A DNA stretch of 64,000 bases from Brachymonas wangyanguii (GCF_045055315.1 NZ_CP173677.1:992001-1056000), one strand, 5' to 3'. Positions 52,450-61,727 are shown, counted from the first letter of the stretch. The notes: generated by a model from the letters alone, not told the origin. Program-made: numbers and translations.

Positions 52450-53295
52450 TTACAGGGGCCATTGTAGCCAGACTGGCAGTGGCATCAGCCAGGCAGACCA
52501 GCCGGCCAGCGCCAGGAAGGGCCCGAACGGGACATAGCCACCCTCGCGCAGCTGGCCCTTGACCTTGAGGTACAGCCCGACCATGCTGCCGGCGAGCGAG
52601 GCCAGCAGCAGGATCGGAATCAGTCCGGCCAAGCCGAACCAGGCACCGAGCGCGGCATACAGCATGGGGTCCCCGTTGCCCATGCCAATGCGGCCGGTGA
52701 CCAGGTGGAACAGCGTGCTGACCAGCCAGAGCAGGCCATAGCCGGCCAGCGCACCCCAGACGGTCTGCTGCAGCGGGACATCCAGCCAGCCCAGGCTGCT
52801 GCCCAGCAGGCCGAGCGCGAGCAGGCTGAGGCTGAGGGAATCGGGCAGGTAGGTGGTGTCCCAGTCGATCAGCGCGATGACCAGCAGCAGGCAGGCAAAG
52901 CTGAACCAGAGCAGGGCAGCAGGTGTCAGGCCGTAGCGCCAGGCACACCAGCCCCCAAAGCCGGCGGTCAGCAGTTCCACCAGCGGGTAGCGCACGCTGA
53001 TGCGCTGGCTGCAGTGGGCACAGCGGCCACGCAGCCAGAGCCAGCTCAGCAGCGGAATCAGCTGGTACCAGCGGATCCGCGTGTGGCAGGAGGGGCAGTG
53101 TGAGGGTGGCTGCGCCAGGTCGTAACGCGGCCCGGGCGCGGGTGCCGGCAGACCCTGGCGTTCCGCCTGCCAGGCGGCCTGATCGGCCTCCCAGGCGGCT
53201 TCGATCATGCGTGGCAGGCGATGCACCACCACATTCAGAAAGCTGCCGGTGAGCAGCCCCAGCAGCAGGCCGATGAGCAGCACAAACAGCGTCAC
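52450..53295 (-). CDS. pilD: Prepilin peptidase / N-methyltransferase PilD
   Basis: PilD cleaves and N-methylates type IV prepilins and pseudopilins. The 281-residue membrane protein has the zinc-like tetracysteine pairs C67-C70 and C92-C95, the first catalytic pair in ALIDWDTTYLPD (Asp144, Asp146) and the second in GMGNGD (Asp209). The residue that is normally Lys in the GxGDxK motif is Met here (GDPML). GTG start at 53295 overlaps the pilC stop by four bases. Confidence 0.93.
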   Translation of the reverse strand: MTLFVLLIGLLLGLLTGSFLNVVVHRLPRMIEAAWEADQAAWQAERQGLPAPAPGPRYDLAQPPSHCPSCHTRIRWYQLIPLLSWLWLRGRCAHCSQRISVRYPLVELLTAGFGGWCAWRYGLTPAALLWFSFACLLLVIALIDWDTTYLPDSLSLSLLALGLLGSSLGWLDVPLQQTVWGALAGYGLLWLVSTLFHLVTGRIGMGNGDPMLYAALGAWFGLAGLIPILLLASLAGSMVGLYLKVKGQLREGGYVPFGPFLALAGWSAWLMPLPVWLQWPL

Positions 53296-54488
53296 AGTAC
53301 CTGCCCCAGCTGGAAGATCGGCAAATACATGGCCAGTACCAGGCCGCCGACCAGCAGACCGAGCAGCAGCATCAGCGCCGGTTCGGCGATGGTGGACAGG
53401 GTGCGCAGCAGTTGCTGCAGCTCTGCTTCGCACAGCTCGGCGATGCGCGCCAGCATCTGTTCCAGCGTGCCGGAGGCTTCGCCAGTCTGCACCAGCTGCA
53501 GCGCCAGCGGCGGGAAAATGCCCTGCTGCTGCATCGCCGCGGCCAGCGCCGAGCCTTGCAGCAGCTGTTCGCGCAGGCGCTGGCTGCGTTCGGCCATGCA
53601 GCGGTTGCCACTGGCCTGGCCGGCAATCGGCAGTGCATCGGCCAGCGGCAGGCCGGCCTGTGCCAGTGTCGCCAGCACGCGTGCCCAGCGCGCGGTAGCG
53701 GCCTGGGTCAGCAGTGCACCCAGCAGGGGGAGTTGCAGCAATCGGGTATCCATGATCAGTCGCATTGTGGCATGGCGTTGCCACAGCCGCAGCAAGGGCA
53801 CGCCGGCCAGCAGCGCGATCAGCGGCAGCAGCCAGCCCCAGGCGATGGCAGCTTCGCTCAGGCGGATCACCAGCTGCGTGGGCCAGGGCAGTTCGGCACC
53901 AAAGCTGGCAAACATCTGGGCAAAGGTGGGCACGACAAACACCAGCATGGCGGCCATGACGATGCCGGCGGTGAACAGCACCAGCAGCGGGTAGGCCAGC
54001 GCCCCGCGCAGCCGGGCGCGCATGGCCTGGGCCTGCTCCATGTGGGTGGCCAGGCGCAGCAGGGTCTGGTCCAGCGTGCCGGAGGCTTCGCCGGCTTCGA
54101 CCAGGCTGGCGCTGGCGGCATCGCACCAGCGTTGCTGGCGCAAGGCCTGGTGCAGCGCCTGGCCCGATTCCACCACCTGGCGGACCTGGTTCCAGCCGTG
54201 CGCCATCGCGGGCGGACTGCCGCTGGCAGTCAGCTCCAGCGCCTGCAGCAGCGGCAGGCCGGCATGCAGCAGGGTGCCCAGCTGGCGCATGCTGCGCGTC
54301 AGGGCGGCACGGCGCGGCTGGCCATGCGCTTGCAGCGGGCGTGTGCGGATGCGCTGCGGCTGCACGCCTTCGAGCAGCAGTTGCAGCCGTGCGGCACGCA
54401 GGTCGCGCGCATGCAGCTGGCCCTGTTGCAGCTGTCCGCTGGCATTCAGCCCCTGCCAGTGGAACAGGCGTTCAGTCGGTGGTGGCAT
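53292..54488 (-). CDS. pilC: Type IV pilus / type II secretion inner-membrane protein PilC
   Basis: PilC is the inner-membrane platform protein that works with PilB. The 398-residue protein has two GspF domains (about 60-185 and 265-385), each with a GEASGTL motif near a Gly-rich helix, and three membrane segments (about 175-200, 225-245 and 372-392). ATG 54488 is preferred over the open frame above it, which is the pilB C-terminus read in another frame. It overlaps the end of pilB by 17 bases and pilD by four. Confidence 0.9.
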   Translation of the reverse strand: MPPPTERLFHWQGLNASGQLQQGQLHARDLRAARLQLLLEGVQPQRIRTRPLQAHGQPRRAALTRSMRQLGTLLHAGLPLLQALELTASGSPPAMAHGWNQVRQVVESGQALHQALRQQRWCDAASASLVEAGEASGTLDQTLLRLATHMEQAQAMRARLRGALAYPLLVLFTAGIVMAAMLVFVVPTFAQMFASFGAELPWPTQLVIRLSEAAIAWGWLLPLIALLAGVPLLRLWQRHATMRLIMDTRLLQLPLLGALLTQAATARWARVLATLAQAGLPLADALPIAGQASGNRCMAERSQRLREQLLQGSALAAAMQQQGIFPPLALQLVQTGEASGTLEQMLARIAELCEAELQQLLRTLSTIAEPALMLLLGLLVGGLVLAMYLPIFQLGQVL

Positions 54489-55686
54489 GCAATACCTCTT
54501 GCAAGGATGTCTCGCCCTGCAGCACCTTGCGCAAGCCGGCCTGGCGCAGGCTGCGCATGCCAAGCTGGCGTGCCAGTCCTTGCAGCTGGTGGCTGGCGGC
54601 CTGCTGCAACATGGCGTCCTGCAGCTCGCTGCTGATCGGCATCAGCTGGAAGATGCCGGTGCGGCCTCGGTAGCCCTGATGACAATGGGCGCAACCGACC
54701 GGCTGCCATGCCTGCGGGCGCGAGGCGAGCTCCGTCTCCGGCAGGCCGGCAGCCAGCCATTGCGAGGCATGCAGTGGCTGCGGCTGGCGGCAGTGCCGGC
54801 ACAGCTGGCGCACCAGCCGCTGCGCCACGACCAGGCTGATGCTGGCGGCCAGCTGGTAGGGCGGCACCCCCATTTGCTGCAGCCGCGTCAGCGCCGAGGG
54901 CGCATCGAGCGTGTGCAGCGTGGACAGCACCAGATGCCCGGTCTGCGCTGCCTTGAGGGCGGTGTCGGCCGTAGCCAGATCGCGGATTTCACCGACCATC
55001 AGGATGTCCGGATCCTGGCGCAGAAAGGCGCGCAGCACGCTGGCGTAATCCAGCCCGGCTTTTTCATGCAGATGCACCTGGTTGATGCCTTCCAGCCGGA
55101 TTTCGCACGGGTCTTCGACACTGGCGATATTCACATCGGGACGGTTCAGCGCTTGCAGGCAGCTGTACAGCGTGATGGTCTTGCCGGAGCCGGTCGGCCC
55201 GGTCACCAGCACCATGCCTTGTGGCCTCTGGATGGCATCGCGCAACTGTTGCAGCTGCAGCGGCTCCAGCCCGAGGGCGTCGAGCTGCACCTGGGCGTTG
55301 TCGGTGGGCAGCAGGCGAATCACGATTTTTTCGCCAAACAGCGTGGGCAGGGTGCTGACGCGCAGATCACCCGTCTGCCCGGCTGGCAATTCCAGCCGGA
55401 ACTGGCCGTCCTGCGGCAGGCGTTTTTCGGCGATATCGAGTCGCGCCAGCACCTTGATGCGGCTGGCGATGCGTTCCTTGAGGCTGGCTGGCGGAGCTGC
55501 CACCGGCTGCAGCTGGCCGTCGATGCGCAGCCGTACCCGGTAGCTGTGTTCGTAGGGTTCCAGATGCAGGTCGGATGCGCCGCGTGCCCAGGCCGCAGCC
55601 AGCAGCGCCTGCAACCAGGACACGGCGCTGCTGTCGTCGGCAGAGGGTAGGGGTGGGGCGGCGGCAGGTGGGTACATGGCAGGCAT
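54472..55686 (-). CDS. pilB: Type IV pilus assembly ATPase PilB, short form without N-terminal domain
   Basis: PilB powers pilus extension. The 404-residue protein has the GspE signatures: ASDLHLEP at 37-44, Walker A GPTGSGKT at 163-170, the Asp box SVEDP, Walker B ILMVGEIRD and a tetracysteine zinc site (CRHC and CAHC near 306-352). Typical PilB proteins have about 150-190 more residues before the ASD(L/I)H motif (the MshEN/GspE N1 domain); here only 36 precede it. The start could be ATG 55686 or 55677. The 71-bp gap to the divergent phosphatase gene is unusually AT-rich. Confidence 0.88.
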   Translation of the reverse strand: MPAMYPPAAAPPLPSADDSSAVSWLQALLAAAWARGASDLHLEPYEHSYRVRLRIDGQLQPVAAPPASLKERIASRIKVLARLDIAEKRLPQDGQFRLELPAGQTGDLRVSTLPTLFGEKIVIRLLPTDNAQVQLDALGLEPLQLQQLRDAIQRPQGMVLVTGPTGSGKTITLYSCLQALNRPDVNIASVEDPCEIRLEGINQVHLHEKAGLDYASVLRAFLRQDPDILMVGEIRDLATADTALKAAQTGHLVLSTLHTLDAPSALTRLQQMGVPPYQLAASISLVVAQRLVRQLCRHCRQPQPLHASQWLAAGLPETELASRPQAWQPVGCAHCHQGYRGRTGIFQLMPISSELQDAMLQQAASHQLQGLARQLGMRSLRQAGLRKVLQGETSLQEVLHATTD

Positions 55687-55757
55687 AAAATTAATATTTA
55701 AGTATTATTATTGCATGATTCCATCGCCGCTACATATTGCCCCCTTACAATGGCTGC

Positions 55758-56456
55758 ATGCCCGAGCTGATCCTTATCCGACACGGCGAAACCGACGCCA
55801 ACAAGGCCCTGCGTTTTCAGGGCCACACCGATATTCCGCTCAACGCCATGGGCCAGCTGCAGTCTGACCGGCTGGCCAAGGCCTTGCGCGACAACGGCAT
55901 CCTCGACCGCGTGGTGGCGGCCTACAGCAGCGACTTGCAGCGCGCCGCCAAGACGGCTGAAACCGCCTTGCACCAGCTGCCGCTACAGGCGCGCCTGCTG
56001 ACTGAATTGCGCGAGCAGTCCTTCGGCATTCTCGAAGGGCTGACGATGGACGAAGCCCGCCTGCAGCATGCCGACATCCTGCACGACTGGATGCGCTTCG
56101 ATCCCGATTACCAGCTGCCGCACGGCGAGAGCCTGCGCCGTTTCCACCAGCGTACGCTGGGCGCGCTCACCGGTATCGCGCAGGCGCACGCCGACATGCC
56201 GGCGGATGGCTGCATCCTGGTGTTTTCGCACGGCGGCGTGGTAGACATGGCCTGGCGCACGCTCACCGGCCAGTCGCTGGCCGGCCCGCGCACGGTGGAG
56301 ATCCCCAACGTGGGCCTGAACCACATGCGCTGGGATGGCTCGCAGTTCCAGCTGTTGCACTGGGCTGATGCACGCCATGTGGCCGATTTGCCCAGCCAGC
56401 CACGCTATGACCAGACGCGGCTGCAAGTTCCCGCTTCCGACAAGGAGAATGCCTGA
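55758..56456 (+). CDS. Histidine phosphatase (phosphoglycerate mutase-like) family protein
   Basis: The 232-residue protein has the LIRHGETDANK motif at residues 6-16 containing the phosphorylated His and the second His in VFSHGGVVDM near residue 158, typical of branch-1 histidine phosphatases such as GpmB/CobC-like proteins. The substrate is not fixed by sequence; glycolytic mutase activity is not supported. ATG 55758 puts the motif at the usual distance. Its stop overlaps the start of the ABC binding protein by one base (TGATG). Confidence 0.87.
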   Translation: MPELILIRHGETDANKALRFQGHTDIPLNAMGQLQSDRLAKALRDNGILDRVVAAYSSDLQRAAKTAETALHQLPLQARLLTELREQSFGILEGLTMDEARLQHADILHDWMRFDPDYQLPHGESLRRFHQRTLGALTGIAQAHADMPADGCILVFSHGGVVDMAWRTLTGQSLAGPRTVEIPNVGLNHMRWDGSQFQLLHWADARHVADLPSQPRYDQTRLQVPASDKENA

Positions 56457-58003
56457 TGATGGATAGACGCACGGTATTGCTGTCTGGCCTGGGGCTGGCC
56501 GCCACAGGCAGCCTGGGCCTGACGGCTTGCAAGCCCTCCGACGCTCCGACTATGGCGGGCAGCGGTGCCGCTGCGGCCGCTGGCAAGAGCGGCCAGACCA
56601 GCCTCACGCTGGGCATGGTGCTAGAACCGCCAGGCCTGGACCCGACCACCGGTGCCGCTTCCGCCATTGGCGAGATCACGCTCTACAGCCTGTACGAAAC
56701 GCTGACCAAGATTGGTCCCAATGGCAAGGTTGGCCCCTTGCTGGCCGAATCGTGGGAACATACGCCGGATCTGCTGCGCTGGACTTTCCGCCTGCGCCAG
56801 GGTGTCAAGTTCCACAACGGCGAGGCCTTCTCGTCCGATACCGTCAAGTTTGCCTTCGGGCGCGCCGCCGCATCGGACAGTACCAACAAGGACAAGCGCC
56901 TGTTCAGCAGCTTTACCGGCATCGACACGCCGGATGCGCACACCGTGGTACTGACGGTGTCCGAGCCCAATCCGGATCTGCCTTTCCTGCTCGGCCAGGC
57001 GACCGCCATCATGGTGGAGCCCAAGAGCGCTGCCAGCAACGGCATCCATCCGGTCGGCACCGGCCCCTATCTGGTGGACAACTGGCGCACCGGCGCCTCG
57101 CTGATGCTGAAGGCCTGGCCGGATTACCGCGATGCCGGCAACATCGCCCTCAAGCAGGTGACTTTCCGCTTCATTTCCGATACCGCGGCACAGACAGCAG
57201 CGCTGCTGTCGGGCGATGTAGACCTGTTCCCGCGCGTGCAGGTGGCGCGCAGCCTGGACCAGTTCCGCAACAACCCGCGCTTCCAGGTATTGGTGGGCGG
57301 ATCACGCGCCAAGACGATCCTGGCCATGAACCATGCGCGCAAGCCGCTGGGCGATGTGCGCGTGCGCCGTGCCATCAGCGCCGCGATTGACCGCCAGGCG
57401 GTGGTTACTGGCGCCGCTGATGGTTTTGGCGTGCCGATCGGCAGCTATTACGTGCCGGGCGCGCCGGGCTATGTCGATACTACCAGCATCAATAGCTACG
57501 ATCCTGAACGTGCCAAGGCCTTGCTGAAAGAGGCTGGCATCGACAAGCTGACGCTGACCATCAAGCTGCCGCCGCCGCCGTATGCGCGCCAGGGCGGCGA
57601 GGTGATCGCGGCCATGCTGGCCAAGGTCGGCATCACGGCGAGGCTGGAAAACATCGAATGGGCGCAGTGGCTGAGCAACGTCTATGGCGGCAGCCAGGAT
57701 TACGACATGACCATCATCAGCCATGTCGAACCGTTTGACCTGGACAATCTGGCCAAGCCCGATTACTACTGGCATTACGATTCGCCGCAGTTCCAGGAGC
57801 TTTACACGCGCATCACGCGCACCGCCGACGAGATCGAGCGCAACCGCCTGCTGGGCGAGGCGCAGCAGCTCGCCGCGACTGATGCCGTCAGCGCCTACCT
57901 GTACCAGCCGCAGTGGATCACGGTGGCGCGCAGCGGCATCCAGGGCCTGTGGCAGGACATGCCGGTGTTCGTCAACGACCTGTCGGCGATCCGCTTCCAG
58001 TAA
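56456..58003 (+). CDS. ABC transporter substrate-binding protein, peptide/nickel family 5, Tat-type lipoprotein signal
   Basis: The 515-residue protein is a family 5 extracellular solute-binding protein (dipeptide, oligopeptide or nickel type), with the typical block EPPGLDPTTGAA and WTFRLRQGVKFHNGEAFSSDTVKFAF near residue 105. Its signal begins MMDRRTVLLSGLGL, with two Arg in the Tat-like position, and ends at an LTAC lipobox near residue 25, so it may be exported by Tat and anchored as a lipoprotein. It lies convergent with the minus-strand oppBCDF-type genes, which it probably serves. It overlaps the phosphatase gene by one base. Confidence 0.9.
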   Translation: MMDRRTVLLSGLGLAATGSLGLTACKPSDAPTMAGSGAAAAAGKSGQTSLTLGMVLEPPGLDPTTGAASAIGEITLYSLYETLTKIGPNGKVGPLLAESWEHTPDLLRWTFRLRQGVKFHNGEAFSSDTVKFAFGRAAASDSTNKDKRLFSSFTGIDTPDAHTVVLTVSEPNPDLPFLLGQATAIMVEPKSAASNGIHPVGTGPYLVDNWRTGASLMLKAWPDYRDAGNIALKQVTFRFISDTAAQTAALLSGDVDLFPRVQVARSLDQFRNNPRFQVLVGGSRAKTILAMNHARKPLGDVRVRRAISAAIDRQAVVTGAADGFGVPIGSYYVPGAPGYVDTTSINSYDPERAKALLKEAGIDKLTLTIKLPPPPYARQGGEVIAAMLAKVGITARLENIEWAQWLSNVYGGSQDYDMTIISHVEPFDLDNLAKPDYYWHYDSPQFQELYTRITRTADEIERNRLLGEAQQLAATDAVSAYLYQPQWITVARSGIQGLWQDMPVFVNDLSAIRFQ

Positions 58004-58018
58004 GCGATCACTTGCTGT

Positions 58019-58804
58019 TCATAGCCGCGGCACGGCCGACAGCAATTTCTGCGTGTAGGGGTGCTGTGGCGCCTTGAACAACTGTTCGGCCGGCGCGTAT
58101 TCCACCAGCTGGCCGCGATACAGCACGGCAATCTGGTGACACACATGGTGCACCACCGCCAGGTCGTGGCTGATCAGCACAAAGCTGATGCCATGCTCCT
58201 GCTGCAGCCGGCAGATCAGGTTCAGCACCTGGGCCTGTACCGATACATCCAGTGCGCTGACGGGCTCATCGGCCACGATCAGGCGAGGTCGGCTGATCAG
58301 CGCACGCGCCATGGCAATGCGCTGACGCTGGCCACCGGAAAACTCGTGCGGGTACTTGTCCAGATCGGGTTCGCGCAGGCCCACTTCCTGCAGCGCCAGC
58401 AGGGCGCGCTCACGCAGCGTAGTGCGATCCAGCCCGTCCATGTGCAGCGGTTCGGTGACGATGCGCAGCACGGTCTGGCGCGGATCGAGCGAGGCATACG
58501 GATCCTGGAACACCATCTGGAAATCCTTGCGCGCCTGCAGCAACTCGCGCGCGGGCAGCGCATGCAGGTCCCGCCCCAGCAGCAGCACCTTGCCGGCATC
58601 GGGCTGGTCCAGTGCCATGATCAGGCGTGCCAGCGTGGTCTTGCCACTGCCCGATTCGCCGACGATGCCCAGGCTTTCGCCGGCCTGCAGCTCCAGGCTG
58701 ACATCATCGAGTGCGCGCGTGATGCGTGGCGGCTCGAACAGGCTATGGCGGCGCTGGCGGTAGTGGCGGGACAGGTGTTGCACCTGCAGCAACGGCGTGC
58801 TCAT
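58019..58804 (-). CDS. Oligopeptide/dipeptide ABC transporter ATP-binding protein (OppF/DppF type)
   Basis: The 261-residue ATPase has Walker A GESGSGKTT near residue 49, the signature FSGGQRQRIAMARAL near residue 154 and Walker B LIVADEPVSALDVS near residue 174, with the C-terminal peptide-transporter tail around HPYTQKLL. It is the last gene of the minus-strand cluster permease-permease-ATPase-ATPase; its start overlaps the OppD-like gene by four bases. The four genes and the convergent binding-protein gene form a complete importer for a peptide-like solute. Confidence 0.94.
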   Translation of the reverse strand: MSTPLLQVQHLSRHYRQRRHSLFEPPRITRALDDVSLELQAGESLGIVGESGSGKTTLARLIMALDQPDAGKVLLLGRDLHALPARELLQARKDFQMVFQDPYASLDPRQTVLRIVTEPLHMDGLDRTTLRERALLALQEVGLREPDLDKYPHEFSGGQRQRIAMARALISRPRLIVADEPVSALDVSVQAQVLNLICRLQQEHGISFVLISHDLAVVHHVCHQIAVLYRGQLVEYAPAEQLFKAPQHPYTQKLLSAVPRL

Positions 58805-59781
58805 GACTCGGGCTCCAGATGCAGGCAGCGTGCCAGGTGCGGAATCGGGCTGGCGGCCGGCAGCGCGACCATCGGCGGTTCGGCCAGGCGGCAGTCATCC
58901 TGCACGCGGCTGCAGCGGTCGGCAAAACGGCAGCCAGGCGGTGGCGCAAACAGGTCCGGCACCTGGCCCGGAATGGTCGGCAGGCGGGTGCCGCGTGCCG
59001 CATCCAGCCGCGGGCGCGCTTGCAGCAGGGCGCGTGTGTACGGGTGCGCCATGCGCGCAAACACTGCGGCGGTGGCGCCGGATTCGACCACGCCACCGGA
59101 GTAGAGCACCAGCATCTGCTGCGTGTAACGGGCAATCACGGCCAGATCGTGGCTGATCAGGATCAGCGCCATGCCGCGTTCGGCCACCAGGTCGCGCAGC
59201 AGGTCCAGGATCTGTGCCTGCACCGTCACGTCGAGTGCGGTGGTCGGCTCGTCGGCAATCAGCACATCGGGATCGCAGGCGAGCGCAGCGGCAATCATGA
59301 TGCGCTGGCGCTGGCCACCGGAAAACTGGTGTGGGTAGTCTTTCAGGCGCTGTTGCGCATCGGGAATACCGACACGATCCAACAGCGCGGCCGCATGGTC
59401 CAGCGCCTCGCGCCGGCGCATGTTGCGGTGCAGGCGCAGCGGCTCGGCCACCTGGTCGCCAATGCGCTGCAACGGGTCCAGCGCCGTCATCGGTTCCTGG
59501 AACACCATGCCGATATCGTCACCGCGCAGCGCGCACAGGTCTTGCTCGCTGGCTCCGACCAGTTGCTGGCCGTTGAACAGGATGCTGCCCTGTGCCTCGG
59601 CGTTGTTCGGCAGCAGGCCCATCAGCGCCAGCATGCACAGCGTCTTGCCGCTGCCCGATTCGCCAATCACGCCCAGTGTCTGGCCGCGTTCCAGTGAAAA
59701 ACTGACGTTGCGCACACCAGCTGCACTGCCGCGATGGGTGTGCAGCAGTACGCTCAGGTCCTTGACTTCGAGCAGCGCCAT
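58801..59781 (-). CDS. Oligopeptide/dipeptide ABC transporter ATP-binding protein (OppD/DppD type)
   Basis: The 326-residue ATPase has Walker A GESGSGKT near residue 39, the signature FSGGQRQRIMIAAAL near residue 153 and Walker B VLIADEPTTALDVT, plus the OppD C-terminal domain containing HPYTRALL and a Cys-rich CRFADRCSRVQDDC loop that often binds an iron-sulfur cluster or helps the two ATPases pair. Start overlaps the permease stop by one base. Confidence 0.94.
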   Translation of the reverse strand: MALLEVKDLSVLLHTHRGSAAGVRNVSFSLERGQTLGVIGESGSGKTLCMLALMGLLPNNAEAQGSILFNGQQLVGASEQDLCALRGDDIGMVFQEPMTALDPLQRIGDQVAEPLRLHRNMRRREALDHAAALLDRVGIPDAQQRLKDYPHQFSGGQRQRIMIAAALACDPDVLIADEPTTALDVTVQAQILDLLRDLVAERGMALILISHDLAVIARYTQQMLVLYSGGVVESGATAAVFARMAHPYTRALLQARPRLDAARGTRLPTIPGQVPDLFAPPPGCRFADRCSRVQDDCRLAEPPMVALPAASPIPHLARCLHLEPES

Positions 59782-60662
59782 CAGCGGCCTCCCTCGGAAA
59801 TGCGCGGATCCAGCAGGTCGCGCAGGGCATCGCCCAGGAAATTCAGGCCCAGCACCGCCAGCGCGATCGCCACGCCCGGGTACACCGCCAGCATTGGATG
59901 GCTGAACAGCAGCGTCTGCGCATCGGCCAGCATGCGGCCCCAGCTCGGTTGCGGCGGTTGCGTGCCCAGGCCCAGATAGGACAGGGCGGCTTCGGCCAGA
60001 ATCGCCACCGAGAACTGGATGCTGGCCTGCACGATCAGGATCGCCGCGATATTCGGCAGGATGTGCTCCAGCGTGATACGCAGCTGGTTCTTGCCGCAGG
60101 CCTGTGCCGCCAGCACGAATTCACGCGTCCACAGCGCACGTGCGCCGGCACGCGTGACGCGGATAAAGGTCGGGATATTGAAGATGCCGATGGCGATCAT
60201 GGCGTTGACCATGCCCGGCCCCCAGACGGCGGCCAGCATGATGGCGGTCAGCAGCGCCGGAAAGGCAAAGGTCACGTCGGTGAGGCGCAGGATGACTTCT
60301 TCCAGCCAGCCACGCCGTGCCGCTGCCAGCAGCCCCAGCGCCGTGCCCACGGTCAGGCCGATACCGACGGCAATCACGCCCACAAAGATCGAGCTGCGTG
60401 CGCCCACCAGCAGCTGCGACACCACATCGCGGCCCATCACGTCGGTCCCCAGCCAGTGCGTGATGCTCGGCCCGGCGAGCCGCTTGGCCAGATCCATCTC
60501 CAGCGGCGGGTGCGGCGTCCAGACATAGGACAGCAGCGCTGCGGCGACCAGCAGCAGCGTCAGCAGCGCACCAATCCACAAGCCGGGGTGGCGGCGTGCG
60601 CGGCGGCGAAAGCGGCGTCCCGGAGTATCGGGCTGGTGCGGGGTGCTCACGGCGGTATTCAT
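59781..60662 (-). CDS. Oligopeptide/dipeptide ABC transporter permease (OppC/DppC type)
   Basis: The 293-residue membrane protein has an Arg-rich cytoplasmic N-terminus, a first membrane helix at about 32-50, and a DppC-type core with the EAA-like loop containing ACGKNQLRITLEHILPN near residue 188. The TDVMGRDV motif near residue 74 is typical of DppC/OppC. It overlaps the partner permease gene by four bases. Confidence 0.93.
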   Translation of the reverse strand: MNTAVSTPHQPDTPGRRFRRRARRHPGLWIGALLTLLLVAAALLSYVWTPHPPLEMDLAKRLAGPSITHWLGTDVMGRDVVSQLLVGARSSIFVGVIAVGIGLTVGTALGLLAAARRGWLEEVILRLTDVTFAFPALLTAIMLAAVWGPGMVNAMIAIGIFNIPTFIRVTRAGARALWTREFVLAAQACGKNQLRITLEHILPNIAAILIVQASIQFSVAILAEAALSYLGLGTQPPQPSWGRMLADAQTLLFSHPMLAVYPGVAIALAVLGLNFLGDALRDLLDPRISEGGR

Positions 60663-61618
60663 GCACCGCTCCGGTTGCGCGTACGCAGGCGCGGATCGAT
60701 CAGTGCATACAGCACATCGACCAGGAAGTTGACCACGATCACCATGCTGGCCAGCAACATCACGCAGTTGCGCACCACAATCAGGTCACGATTGGCGATG
60801 CTCTGAAAAATCAGCCGGCCCAGACCGGGCAGGAAGAACACGTTTTCCACCACGATGGTGCCGGCCAGCAGGCTGGCAAACTGCAGGCCCATGATGGTCA
60901 GCACCGGAATCATGGCGTTGCGCAGCACATGGCGATAGAGCACGGCACGCTGGCTCATGCCGCGTGCGCGCGCAGTGCGCACAAAGTCTTCCTGCATCAC
61001 CTCGAGTACCGAGGAGCGCGTGATACGGGCCAGGATCGCCGTCTGCACCACGGCAAGTGACAGCGCCGGCAACAGCAGGTCACGCAGGCCGTTCAGGATG
61101 CCGGCACGCCAGCCGTCAAAGCCGCCAGCGCCAAACCACTGCAAATGCACGGAAAACAGCAGGATCAGCAGGATGGCAAACCAGAAATTGGGCACCGCCA
61201 TGCCGATCTGCGCCAGGCCCATGACCACGACGTCGCCGGGCTTGTTGTGGCGCGAGGCGGCATAAACCCCCACGGCCAGCGCCACGATGCTGGTGATCAG
61301 CATTGCCAGCAGTGCCAGCGGCACGGTCAGTGCCAGCCGTTCGGCAATCAGCGGCCAGACTGGCCGGCCATAGGCATGGCTGATGCCCATGTCGCCCTGT
61401 ACCAGGCCGCTGATCCAGCTGGCGTAGCGGCTCCACAGCGGCTGGTCCAGTCCGAGCTGGCGTGCCAGTTCGGCCACCGCCTCGGGGCTGGCGTCCGGGC
61501 CCAGCATCACCTGGGCGGCGTTGCCGGGCAGGATTTCCAGCACGCCAAACACCACCAGCGAGGTGAGCAGCAGTGTCAGCAGCAGGCTGGACAGGCGTTG
61601 GACAAGATAGGCGCTCAT
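60659..61618 (-). CDS. Oligopeptide/dipeptide ABC transporter permease (OppB/DppB type)
   Basis: The 319-residue protein has the OppB N-terminal LVQRLSSLLLTLLL helix, the VVFGVLEILPGNAA motif, the QLGLDQPLWSRYASW stretch and an EAA loop with TARARGMSQRAVLYRHVLRN near residue 224. The frame is open 60 codons further up, but ATG 61618 fits family starts. It is the first gene of the minus-strand transporter operon, divergent from the YfhL ferredoxin. Confidence 0.94.
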   Translation of the reverse strand: MSAYLVQRLSSLLLTLLLTSLVVFGVLEILPGNAAQVMLGPDASPEAVAELARQLGLDQPLWSRYASWISGLVQGDMGISHAYGRPVWPLIAERLALTVPLALLAMLITSIVALAVGVYAASRHNKPGDVVVMGLAQIGMAVPNFWFAILLILLFSVHLQWFGAGGFDGWRAGILNGLRDLLLPALSLAVVQTAILARITRSSVLEVMQEDFVRTARARGMSQRAVLYRHVLRNAMIPVLTIMGLQFASLLAGTIVVENVFFLPGLGRLIFQSIANRDLIVVRNCVMLLASMVIVVNFLVDVLYALIDPRLRTRNRSGA

Positions 61619-61727
61619 GCAGACAGGGGGAATGGGGTTATAGGCTGACGCCCAGGGCGCAAAACCGGATAATACTGGTTTTATATCATCTGCCCGCAAG
61701 GCAGTGCATGAAGAAGAGGTAAGGCCC

